From contig CAJLUP010000114.1 of NCBI GenBank assembly GCA_905209865.1, positions 1 to 5,416 of the forward strand: a DNA stretch of 5,416 bases. Direction: 5' to 3'. Source of the DNA: an uncultured Lachnospiraceae bacterium. Lineage in GTDB: Bacteria > Bacillota > Clostridia > Lachnospirales > Lachnospiraceae. The first letter of the stretch is position 1; each line of letters opens with the position of its first letter. Positions 1 to 5,360 of this stretch are shown in pieces. Position numbers and translations under genes: made by a program. The notes below the pieces were generated by a model. The model was not told where the DNA came from, did not search any database, and worked only from the letters and a program-made list of their open reading frames with translations.

Positions 1-1166
1 AAAGCCTGATTAATCTTACTCTCAAATTCTTCAAAATTCAACGGTCGATTGTCTTTTGCCGACGGAAGACGAAAGCCATAATCCACCAACGTAGATTTTC
101 TCGACTGGTCTCCGTGATACATTCCTCCAATCTGCGGAATAGTTTTATGCGACTCATCAATCATTATAATAAAATCATCCGGGAAATAATCAATTAATGT
201 ATACGGCGGCTGTCCCGGACTCAGCCCAGCCAAATGTCGTGAATAATTCTCAATACCCGAACAAAAGCCTGTCTCTTTCAGCATTTCGATATCAAAATTA
301 GTCCGCTCTGCAATTCTCTGTGCCTCTAAAAGTTTATCCTGATGCTTGAACTCTTTTACACGGTCTTCTAATTCCTGCTCTATATCATTTACCGCACGTT
401 TTATATTTTCTTTATCTACTACATAATGAGACGCCGGGAAAATTGCCACATGAGATAATTCGTCTTTGATCTCACCGGTCAAAATATCAATTTCCGTAAT
501 CCGCTCAACTTCATCTCCAAAAAATTCAATGCGAACTGCCACATCGCTTTCATACGCCGGTATGATTTCCAACACATCACCACGGACACGAAATGTTCCG
601 CGATGAAAATCCATGTCATTGCGATCGTACTGTATTTCAATAAGTTTTGCCATCACCTCATCACGATCTTTTATCATGCCAGGGCGCAAGGAAATTACCA
701 TGTTTTGATAGTCTACCGGGCTTCCCAAACCGTAAATACACGACACACTCGCTACTATGATCACATCCCGACGCTCTGTCAATGCCATAGTCGCAGATAA
801 ACGAAGCTTGTCTATCTCATCATTGATCGAAGAATCCTTTGCGATATAAGTGTCAGAAGAAGGAACGTAAGCTTCCGGTTGATAATAATCATAATAGGAC
901 ACAAAGTATTCCACCGCGTTATTCGGGAAAAATTCTTTGAATTCTCCATATAGCTGGGCAGCCAACGTCTTATTATGAGCAATGATCAACGTTGGTTTAT
1001 TTAATTGTGCAATGACGTTTGCCATCGTGAAAGTCTTACCGGAACCCGTAACGCCCAGAAGGGTCTGGCATTGGTTGCCTTCTTGGAAGCCTTTGACTAG
1101 CTGATCGATAGCCTGGGGCTGATCGCCGGTTGGTGCGTATTCTGATACTAATTCAAAATGATCCAT
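1..1166 (-). CDS. uvrB: UvrABC system protein B (excinuclease helicase subunit), N-terminal part, cut by window edge
   Basis: UvrB receives damaged DNA from UvrA, verifies the lesion with a beta-hairpin inserted between the strands, and recruits UvrC for dual incision in cytoplasmic nucleotide excision repair. The frame starts at ATG 1164-1166 and stays open for 388 codons to the left edge. UvrB is usually about 660 residues, so roughly the last 270, including the later helicase motifs and the UvrC-binding tail, lie outside. Visible landmarks are the family N-terminus (MDHFELVSEYAPTGDQPQAI), Walker A GVTGSGKT at residues 38-45, AHNKTLAAQL at 63-72, the tyrosine-rich beta-hairpin YYDYYQPEAYVP at 91-102, SCIYGLG at 142-148, and the Walker B box DESH at 337-340. 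The intervening residues, about 150-250, would be the UvrA-binding domain. The start is supported by AAAGGAGA at 1172-1179, with 6 nt between GGAG and the ATG. No frameshift or missing motif is seen. The upstream LexA-like site suggests SOS control. Confidence 0.98.
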   Translation of the reverse strand, partial: MDHFELVSEYAPTGDQPQAIDQLVKGFQEGNQCQTLLGVTGSGKTFTMANVIAQLNKPTLIIAHNKTLAAQLYGEFKEFFPNNAVEYFVSYYDYYQPEAYVPSSDTYIAKDSSINDEIDKLRLSATMALTERRDVIIVASVSCIYGLGSPVDYQNMVISLRPGMIKDRDEVMAKLIEIQYDRNDMDFHRGTFRVRGDVLEIIPAYESDVAVRIEFFGDEVERITEIDILTGEIKDELSHVAIFPASHYVVDKENIKRAVNDIEQELEDRVKEFKHQDKLLEAQRIAERTNFDIEMLKETGFCSGIENYSRHLAGLSPGQPPYTLIDYFPDDFIIMIDESHKTIPQIGGMYHGDQSRKSTLVDYGFRLPSAKDNRPLNFEEFESKINQA

Positions 1167-1253
1167 ACGTTTCTCCTTTATATTCTGGCAGCTATCCAAG
1201 TTTTTCGAATAACTGGATTCTCCTTTACAATATTATTTTCTTTTTCTTCCGTC

Positions 1254-1281
1254 ATTATAGCAGAATATAAAATAAAAGTAC
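1254..1281 (-). promoter_or_regulatory. Probable uvrB promoter with extended -10
   Basis: Read on the minus strand, a perfect TATAAT (1254-1259) is preceded by TG one base upstream (1261-1262), giving TGCTATAAT, an extended -10. At 17-bp spacing the -35 position reads TGTACT, a weak match to TTGACA, which is typical when an extended -10 is present. Transcription would begin near 1247, leaving a leader of about 80 nt before the uvrB ATG at 1166. The LexA-like dyad at 1281-1306 abuts and overlaps the -35 side, a usual place for a repressor. Confidence 0.7.
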
Positions 1282-1306
1282 AGAACAAAATCGAATGTTT
1301 GTTCTG
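1281..1306. promoter_or_regulatory. LexA-box-like site inside a perfect inverted repeat upstream of uvrB
   Basis: CAGAACAAA (1281-1289) and TTTGTTCTG (1298-1306) are perfect inverted 9-bp arms around an 8-nt centre. Overlapping the right arm, 1292-1305 reads CGAATGTTTGTTCT. Compared with the Gram-positive LexA consensus CGAAC-N4-GTTCG this has a perfect GTTC right half and one mismatch in the left GAAC half. uvrB is a known LexA regulon member in Bacillus and relatives, and the site lies at the -35 side of the uvrB promoter, so SOS control is a reasonable inference. The larger dyad could be an operator for another regulator or a chance enlargement. Confidence 0.55.
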
Positions 1307-1370
1307 TTTCTTTATCCTGATATCTTCTGCATAACTTCGCTGTCTACTAATAAAACACCTCGCGCGTTTC

Positions 1371-1387
1371 GGCAACGATTTGTTGCC
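1371..1387. repeat. Small inverted repeat GGCAAC-5-GTTGCC
   Basis: Perfect 6-bp arms at 1371-1376 and 1382-1387 surround the 5-nt loop GATTT. On the plus strand they are followed by TTT and an AT-rich stretch, so this resembles a weak terminator. However, no plus-strand gene precedes it in the window. It lies about 55 bp upstream of the regulator promoter and may be an operator or a remnant. No function can be assigned. Confidence 0.4.
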
Positions 1388-1439
1388 TTTATGATATTTT
1401 CTTTGTTGGGTTGCATACAAATCCATTTAAAGGAAAAAT

Positions 1440-1448
1440 TGATATAAT
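1440..1448 (+). promoter_or_regulatory. Probable promoter of the XRE regulator (extended -10)
   Basis: TGATATAAT at 1440-1448 contains a perfect TATAAT (1443-1448) with the TG of an extended -10. No good -35 hexamer lies at 16-18 bp. Transcription would begin near 1454, giving a leader of about 45 nt before the GTG at 1500. An alternative reading uses TTGATA at 1439-1444 as a -35, but the matching -10 (TAAAAA near 1463) is much weaker. Confidence 0.6.
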
Positions 1449-1487
1449 AGCAATGTTATCTTTAAAAATTTCAAATTTCTTATAAAT

Positions 1488-1493
1488 GGAGGT
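1488..1493 (+). promoter_or_regulatory. Ribosome binding site that favours the GTG start at 1500
   Basis: GGAGGT is a near-perfect Shine-Dalgarno sequence. The in-frame ATG at 1494 follows it with essentially no gap, which is too close for initiation. The in-frame GTG at 1500 is 7 nt after GGAGG, an ideal spacing. This is the reason for choosing GTG as the start of the regulator. Confidence 0.75.
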
Positions 1494-1499
1494 ATGTTC

Positions 1500-1874
1500 G
1501 TGTCTAATATTCAACTGGCAGCCAATCTTCAACGGCTTAGAAAAGATCATCATCTTACACAAACACAATTCAGCAAAAAATTGAATATTTCACGGCAGGC
1601 GTACTCAAATTACGAAACCGGAAAGCGGATTCCCGATTTGGATATTATTATTCGCATCGCAAATATTTATCACATTTCTCTTGAAGATTTGCTTACACAG
1701 ACTTGTTCAAAAGATGGGGTAATCAACGAAACTTCCGGTCCGTATTTTACAGCAATGGTTGTTGACAGCAGCGATACTATCTATTTGACAAAAGAAGAGA
1801 TTGATCTGATCACACACTATCGGACTGCTGATACAGATGAACGTAAATTGACACAAAAAGTATTAGGATTCTAA
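1500..1874 (+). CDS. XRE-family helix-turn-helix transcriptional regulator
   Basis: A small cytoplasmic DNA-binding protein of the XRE/Cro-C1 type, 124 residues from GTG 1500 (126 from the in-frame ATG 1494). The HTH domain covers residues 4-65. LTQTQFSKKL (19-28) forms the positioning helix and SRQAYSNYETGKRIPD (31-46) the recognition helix plus the classic YE-G-R-P signature, followed by IIIRIANIYHISLEDLL (49-65). The C-terminal part (66-124) has no catalytic or ligand motif that I recognise; residues 97-124 form a charged, probably helical segment beginning LTKEEIDLI, a frequent ending in clostridial XRE proteins. It has no signal peptide or membrane segment. It is transcribed divergently from uvrB with its own extended -10 promoter and appears monocistronic, ending at the terminator at 2022-2055. 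Its targets are unknown. Autoregulation is common in the family, but no clear operator for it is visible. Confidence 0.9.
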   Translation: MSNIQLAANLQRLRKDHHLTQTQFSKKLNISRQAYSNYETGKRIPDLDIIIRIANIYHISLEDLLTQTCSKDGVINETSGPYFTAMVVDSSDTIYLTKEEIDLITHYRTADTDERKLTQKVLGF

Positions 1875-2021
1875 TTATACTTTTGCAGATATACAAAGGA
1901 ACTGTCGTAACTGAGTTGATCTGCTCTCTTTCGGACGGACAAATAAAATAACAGATATCTGTCTCTTAGGAGAGGCGGTATGCTGGCCTGTTAAGAGGAC
2001 AATAAAAAATAATAAATTTTG
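1875..2021 (+). other. Transcribed, structure-rich tail after the regulator; no convincing gene
   Basis: Between the regulator stop and its terminator lie about 150 nt with more pairing potential than an ordinary 3' end. GCAGAT (1885-1890) is inverted as ATCTGC (1919-1924). ACAGATATCTGT (1951-1962) is a perfect 12-bp palindrome. GTCTCTTA (1961-1968) can pair with TAAGAGGAC (1992-2000), leaving one bulged G. The loop of that last hairpin exposes AGGAGAGG followed by ATG at 1979, but the ORF has only four codons (MLAC). It may be a structured 3' UTR, a small RNA or degraded sequence. No match to a named RNA family is recognised. Confidence 0.35.
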
Positions 2022-2055
2022 TATCGTCAGCCGAGTTATGACTGACGATATTTTT
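2022..2055 (+). terminator. Intrinsic terminator after the XRE regulator, possibly bidirectional
   Basis: TATCGTCAG (2022-2030) and CTGACGATA (2042-2050) form a perfect 9-bp stem with an 11-nt loop, followed directly by TTTTT (2051-2055). On the minus strand the same stem is followed, after a few bases, by a long T-rich run (complement of 2001-2020), so it could also back up termination of the surface-protein gene. Confidence 0.85.
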
Positions 2056-2098
2056 ATTACCTTTTCTATTGGATTTATCTTACTTTTTCTAGACATGA

Positions 2099-2145
2099 AA
2101 ATACCCCCATATAGGACTTTTATATTTCATTGTCCTATATGAGGG
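2099..2145 (-). terminator. Intrinsic terminator of the surface-protein gene
   Basis: On the minus strand, the arm at 2132-2145 (CCCTCATATAGGAC) pairs with the arm at 2104-2117 (GTCCTATATGGGGG). This gives a 14-bp stem with one G-U pair and a 14-nt AT-rich loop, followed by TATTTTC. It lies 35 bp after the stop codon of the surface protein. The U tract is short but the stem is very stable. Confidence 0.85.
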
Positions 2146-2179
2146 CAGCATATCAGCCTTCTTTTAATTCTCTATGTTT

Positions 2180-4684
2180 CTATTCTTTATATTCCGCCTT
2201 CCATTTCTTCAAGCTGAATATCAAACCAATCATAATCAGTGCAGCGATTGCCGTAAAAGTATACTGCCGCATGTTTGTATGATCTCCTGTTTTTACAGAA
2301 GTATTTGTATCAGATGGTTTTTTTTCATCTTTTCCCGATGAAGGACTTTGATTTAACTGCTTCTTATTAATCACCTGGATCTGAGTATCTTGAACTAATA
2401 CACCTTTTGCCGCTTCTGTTTTTCCGTTATAAGTCGTGACATACTGATCTGTATTCGCTTCATTTTCCGTCACAACGTATCCTGCATTTAAAGGAAGATA
2501 CTGCAGCGATATTTGTTGTCCGTGCATCAGTTTTATTTCAGCTTTTCCGTCAACAAATGTAAGTGTTCCATCGTCCGGTTTTTCCGCTTCTTTTTCAAAT
2601 CCGTCTATAATACTTCCTATATAACTATACGTTCCGTTTACCGGATTCCCTGTTTCATCTTTTAATTGTATCGTAAATGTAAATGGCCTTGTTTTATCTC
2701 CATTTTCACCTGTAACTGTTTTACTCAAAGATAAATTCGGATACTTTGTATTCGTAAATAAAATCTTTTTTGTATCATTTTTAGGGATTTCTCCGATATT
2801 ATCCGCAACATCAACTCTATATTTGTCTGTCTGCGCCTCTGTTATTTCATAATGTGCGCCTGCCGGAAGATTATTTGCCGTCACAGTCTGCCCGTCTTTC
2901 AAAGAAAACAGTGCAATACCTTCATGAAATTCTAAATCTCCATATACCCCGTTCAGATTTGTATGATACGGAAGGCGAAGTTCAAATTGAAATTCTTCCT
3001 GACAATTTTCCTCTCCAACTACTTCTTTCGTGATAGATAAACCGCCCACTTCATCAGCGCCTATCGGAACTGCAGCCGACACTGTCGCATTTCGAATAAC
3101 GGCTCCAACCATGTTTTGAAACTTTTTCCCATTTACTTCTACATCCCCCATAGGAGCATATTGCTTAAATTCTTTCATCCAAATAAATTCTGCTTTAATT
3201 GTAAATGTTTCTTCGGTTGTCGGCTTATGATCTGAAACCAATTCGTATTCTTCATTTCCATATACATATGTCAGGTTATCACACATAGCAGTCATACCCT
3301 TCGGTAATTCCAAACGATATAATCCATTATATTCTAATGGCTCGATTATCTGCAAGACTCCACTGTGCCAATACCCGTCTTTCGGATTATATGTAAATTT
3401 CAGATCACCGGATAAATGTACATCTTGAAGAGACGGCTCATAATTCAACAAACCTCCTCTTTCCGAATAAATATCCAAAACTTTCGCTAATGCATCATGC
3501 TCCAGACTTTCTAAAGTGTTATCCTCTATTCCATATTCTGTCAACAATTTCCAAACTGCATTCTGCGTGGAATTATATGCCTGTTCTTCTGTCACAAAAT
3601 ATGAACTTGAATAAAATTTTGCAAAAACTTCCAGCGGTGTCTCATTCTCTCCTGCTGACGACATGCAATATGCAGCTTTATAAAATGGCATCGCAGTAAT
3701 ATCTGAATATGTAACTCCGTTCGCTGTCTGTCCATCCGGGTATAATTTTCCGACTTCTATAATAAAATTTTCCAATACAGCTAAATGCTCTTCATCATTT
3801 GCCTCCCAATCCTTATATGTAAAGGAGTGATGACCTAACTGCGGAAATGCTGTCTGCAGCACAGGTGTGGGAATCAGCATTTCATTAAACTGACTTTCCG
3901 TCGGAGTACGCAGTTCCGAATCATCTACTGTTGTGTAAAGACGTTCCCCATTATATGGGTATCCCGCGTAGAGCAATTTTGACAACCTGCGCATACATTC
4001 TTCATAATCAGCCTCGGAATTAAACTGCTCTGAAGTCAAATAGCCTTCTGTATATTCCGGAACCTGCACATCCCCCATATCTTCCGTATAATGAGGCCAA
4101 TGACGCTCATTATTCATACAAAACAACGTAATTTTTTCACCCGGATACGCCGGATCTTCTATGTAATGAATTCCACCTTCAAATATAATGGGAAGCCCTT
4201 TTTCACTCGCTGTTATTTCTTCTGCTTTTTCAACAGAACTATTTTCTCCATCTACTTGTAATAAACTTTGTACTGCCTCTTCTGGTTGAAATCTTTTCTG
4301 CGGAACGATTGTAATCTGCCTGAAATCTGTATAAATTTCTTTTTCATTTACAGCAGATGCCGCTTGATACTCCACACGATAGACCGAACCAGCCTTTTCT
4401 GAAAGCAATACGTTTGAACCGTCATATTCATAATTCTCATCTGTTTCGCATATTACATTACTAACCTCTACCTGTAAGTCTTCTCCCTTCGGACTCACAG
4501 CAGTGACACCCTGCAACAAATCGATTGTCTGATTTTCTTCGACTTCTAGTGGTTCTGTACCTGTGAAAACAGGAGTTTCAGCAAATACATGCGCAGAAAA
4601 TGACAAAATCATAGTAACAATTAAGAGCAGCGAAACAACGGAGGAAAACAATTTCCTGTGTTTTCCATATTGTTTTAAATTCAT
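2180..4684 (-). CDS. Cys-Gln thioester-forming, sortase-anchored surface adhesin with CnaB/FctA-like repeats
   Basis: A predicted covalent adhesin on the cell wall, 834 residues. Domains in order: signal peptide 1-35 (basic start, hydrophobic 13-31, cleavage expected after VFA35). Next is an Ig-like beta domain at about 40-128, resembling DUF5011 (LLQGVTAVSPKGEDL, then a YRVEY strand). A thioester (TED/TQXA) domain follows at about 165-415. Its candidate thioester residues are Cys189 (LFCMN) and Gln374 (STQNAVW), with the family-typical LLYAGYPYNG (237-246) between them. A beta-rich linker spans about 420-540. Two CnaB/FctA-like (DUF7601-type) repeats lie at about 547-647 and 650-774. Their candidate isopeptide triads are Lys553-Glu616-Asn645 and Lys655-Glu740-Asn773. 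A Ser/Lys/Asp-rich spacer (776-795), sorting motif SVKTGD (796-801), hydrophobic helix 808-825 and tail KKWKAEYKE end the protein. Such thioesters react with host amines in streptococcal adhesins; the target here is unknown. The start at ATG 4684 is supported by AGAAAGGA (4694-4701). The gene is transcribed alone and no sortase is in the window. The sorting motif lacks the canonical Leu-Pro. Confidence 0.92.
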   Translation of the reverse strand: MNLKQYGKHRKLFSSVVSLLLIVTMILSFSAHVFAETPVFTGTEPLEVEENQTIDLLQGVTAVSPKGEDLQVEVSNVICETDENYEYDGSNVLLSEKAGSVYRVEYQAASAVNEKEIYTDFRQITIVPQKRFQPEEAVQSLLQVDGENSSVEKAEEITASEKGLPIIFEGGIHYIEDPAYPGEKITLFCMNNERHWPHYTEDMGDVQVPEYTEGYLTSEQFNSEADYEECMRRLSKLLYAGYPYNGERLYTTVDDSELRTPTESQFNEMLIPTPVLQTAFPQLGHHSFTYKDWEANDEEHLAVLENFIIEVGKLYPDGQTANGVTYSDITAMPFYKAAYCMSSAGENETPLEVFAKFYSSSYFVTEEQAYNSTQNAVWKLLTEYGIEDNTLESLEHDALAKVLDIYSERGGLLNYEPSLQDVHLSGDLKFTYNPKDGYWHSGVLQIIEPLEYNGLYRLELPKGMTAMCDNLTYVYGNEEYELVSDHKPTTEETFTIKAEFIWMKEFKQYAPMGDVEVNGKKFQNMVGAVIRNATVSAAVPIGADEVGGLSITKEVVGEENCQEEFQFELRLPYHTNLNGVYGDLEFHEGIALFSLKDGQTVTANNLPAGAHYEITEAQTDKYRVDVADNIGEIPKNDTKKILFTNTKYPNLSLSKTVTGENGDKTRPFTFTIQLKDETGNPVNGTYSYIGSIIDGFEKEAEKPDDGTLTFVDGKAEIKLMHGQQISLQYLPLNAGYVVTENEANTDQYVTTYNGKTEAAKGVLVQDTQIQVINKKQLNQSPSSGKDEKKPSDTNTSVKTGDHTNMRQYTFTAIAALIMIGLIFSLKKWKAEYKE

Positions 4685-4722
4685 CCCCTATTATCCTTTC
4701 TATATTTTTCTAATTTATTCAT
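4681..4722 (-). CDS. Possible 13-codon upstream ORF (MNKLEKYRKDNRG) coupled to the surface-protein start
   Basis: In the leader, ATG 4720-4722 opens a 13-codon frame whose TGA (4681-4683) overlaps the ATG of the surface protein as ATGA, the classic arrangement for translational coupling. An AGGA lies 5 nt upstream of its ATG. The peptide is very basic and has no recognisable family. Its sequence loosely resembles the N-terminus of the main protein (MNLKQYGKHRK), so it may be a decayed duplicate start rather than a true leader peptide. The main gene also has its own ribosome site (4694-4701), so coupling would modulate initiation rather than be essential. Its small size means it could be chance. 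Confidence 0.35.
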   Translation of the reverse strand: MNKLEKYRKDNRG

Positions 4723-4883
4723 CCTATTCCTGTAAAAATAAACTGCTCTTTGTCTATCCTCCTCTCCGTCAATTAATCGGAACTCTAAAATCGCACAAAT
4801 TCCTCCCTCACCACAATGTATACACACAACAATATGTAAATCCAGTGCCAGTCCCTATCAATTTTTAACAGTTTTCAGTATAA
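4723..4883 (-). promoter_or_regulatory. Long 5' leader of the surface-protein gene
   Basis: The predicted transcription start is near 4883 and the coding start is 4684, leaving about 200 nt of leader, of which this is the part ahead of the upstream ORF. On the minus strand it contains purine-rich Shine-Dalgarno-like runs without a proper start codon after them: GAGGGAGG near 4802-4809 is followed only by GTG-CGA-TTT-TAG, and GGAGAGGAGG near 4759-4768 is followed by no ATG. It also has the palindrome TGTATACA (4817-4824) and the tandem ACTGGCACTGG (4842-4852). No known riboswitch fold or intrinsic terminator is seen. Confidence 0.4.
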
Positions 4884-4905
4884 TTATATATTATATTTGA
4901 TACTG
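4876..4905. repeat. Inverted repeat CAGTAT / ATACTG flanking the surface-gene -10
   Basis: CAGTAT (4876-4881) and ATACTG (4900-4905) are perfect inverted arms around 18 AT-rich bases that include the whole -10 element (4890-4895) and the predicted start site. A dimeric repressor bound here would block the promoter, so it is a candidate operator. With only 6-bp arms in AT-rich DNA, chance is possible. Confidence 0.35.
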
Positions 4906-4918
4906 GACAATTTATCAA
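4890..4918 (-). promoter_or_regulatory. Promoter of the surface-protein gene
   Basis: On the minus strand, TTGATA (4913-4918) and a perfect TATAAT (4890-4895) are separated by exactly 17 bp (4896-4912), a strong match to the vegetative sigma-A consensus. The predicted transcription start is near 4883. It is the best promoter match between the gene and the right-hand region. Confidence 0.75.
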
Positions 4919-5147
4919 CACTTTTGGAAAGATTTAATAAACATTTTAATATAATTGCCATTTTCTTCGACACTTTTTACTATTTTTGTTTCATAATTAT
5001 TTTTTGACGAACAGAGCAATCCTTATCCCCTTTATACATGAGCCTTAACATCTAAATCGGATTTTACGAAATCTCATATCCCGCAGAGAATCAAAAAAAT
5101 AGAAAGAACGCTGCCTTATTTACTCATTATCATCGTTGCCCTTTTCC
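4919..5147. other. AT-rich spacer without a recognisable gene
   Basis: Only very short frames occur here. The longest minus-strand one that I noted is 23 codons, from the ATG near 5051 (MLRLMYKGDK...), with no clear ribosome site. TTATCAACA at 4912-4920 resembles a DnaA box with one mismatch, but it is single and overlaps the promoter. No terminator, RNA gene or repeat family is recognised in this stretch. Confidence 0.5.
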
Positions 5148-5176
5148 TTGACTTGCTTGTGTCTTTGTGATACACT
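5148..5176 (+). promoter_or_regulatory. Plus-strand promoter reading toward the right edge
   Basis: TTGACT (5148-5153) and TACACT (5171-5176) are 17 bp apart, and a TG at 5168-5169 one base before the -10 gives an extended -10. This matches sigma-A consensus well. The start site would be near 5183. What it transcribes is unclear: only a seven-codon ORF with strong flanking structure follows before the window ends. Confidence 0.65.
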
Positions 5177-5208
5177 AACACACATAAAACTAGAAGTGAG
5201 GTGAAAAG

Positions 5209-5232
5209 ATGATTAACTTTTCTTGCAAATAA
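5209..5232 (+). CDS. Possible seven-codon leader peptide (MINFSCK)
   Basis: ATG 5209-5211 follows GAGGTG (5198-5203) with a 5-nt gap, a good ribosome site, and the frame stops at TAA 5230-5232. A strong promoter 33 nt before and a long hairpin starting 2 nt after the ATG resemble ribosome-controlled attenuator leaders, such as those ahead of antibiotic-resistance genes. No downstream gene is visible to confirm this. Alternatively it is the intact start of a gene that has since been disrupted. After the stop the same frame stays open to the TGA near 5332, but that translation is not recognisable. Confidence 0.35.
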   Translation: MINFSCK

Positions 5233-5293
5233 ATTGGAATATACAGTGATACTTTGTTTTACAGTACCATTGTACCCATTGCAAGAAAGTTAA
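5213..5293 (+). repeat. Long imperfect inverted repeat overlapping the short ORF
   Basis: TTAACTTTTCTTGCAA (5213-5228) pairs with TTGCAAGAAAGTTAA (5279-5293) along 15 bp with a single bulged T. The 50-nt loop contains the smaller hairpin GTAC-CATT-GTAC (5264-5275). The left arm is coding sequence of the seven-codon ORF, so a ribosome translating it would open the stem. A stem this long over 81 nt is unlikely to be chance. There is no T tract after it, so it is not a terminator by itself. Confidence 0.65.
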
Positions 5294-5302
5294 AGGTCTA
5301 TT

Positions 5303-5338
5303 CACTCGATATATTGCGGTTGTATCACTCTTGATATA
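5303..5338 (+). repeat. Imperfect direct repeat CACTC-GATATA / CACTCTTGATATA
   Basis: CACTCGATATA (5303-5313) recurs as CACTCTTGATATA (5326-5338), two bases longer and starting 23 bp later, which is about two helical turns. The second copy overlaps GTATCACT (5322-5329), the inverse of AGTGATAC at 5245-5252. It may be paired protein-binding sites or part of an RNA fold. Nothing identifies a ligand. Confidence 0.35.
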
Positions 5339-5360
5339 GGTGGTGCTATTATGCTATGAC

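Noticed and set aside
603..800. Plus-strand frame of 65 codons
   Set aside because: Lies entirely antisense to the well-conserved uvrB coding sequence, has no ribosome site and resembles no protein.
1178..1426. Minus-strand frame of 82 codons upstream of uvrB
   Set aside because: It runs through the uvrB promoter, the LexA-like dyad and a hairpin, has no convincing ribosome site, and gives a low-complexity basic product.
1875..2096. Minus-strand frame of 73 codons next to the regulator
   Set aside because: It spans the terminator at 2022-2055, starts just after the surface gene's terminator without a ribosome site, and matches no family.
2038..2142. 34-codon plus-strand frame with a hydrophobic stretch (MTDDIFITFSIGF...), considered as a small membrane toxin
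   Set aside because: Its start is in the loop of an intrinsic terminator hairpin, there is no Shine-Dalgarno sequence, and the 3' half is the terminator of the opposite gene.
3663..3667. Cys340 (YCMSS) as the thioester cysteine instead of Cys189
   Set aside because: In thioester domains the Cys lies well before the Gln, with a GYP-type motif between them. Cys189 fits that order with GYPYNG at 241-246, while Cys340 lies after it.
3490..3699. Plus-strand frame of 69 codons
   Set aside because: Antisense to the thioester domain of the surface protein, with no ribosome site.
4563..4868. Plus-strand frame of 101 codons
   Set aside because: Antisense to the signal peptide and leader of the surface gene; its product is unlike known proteins and there is no ribosome site.
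4912..4920. TTATCAACA as a DnaA box or origin signal
   Set aside because: Single, with one mismatch, and it coincides with the -35 of the surface-gene promoter; no cluster of boxes nearby.
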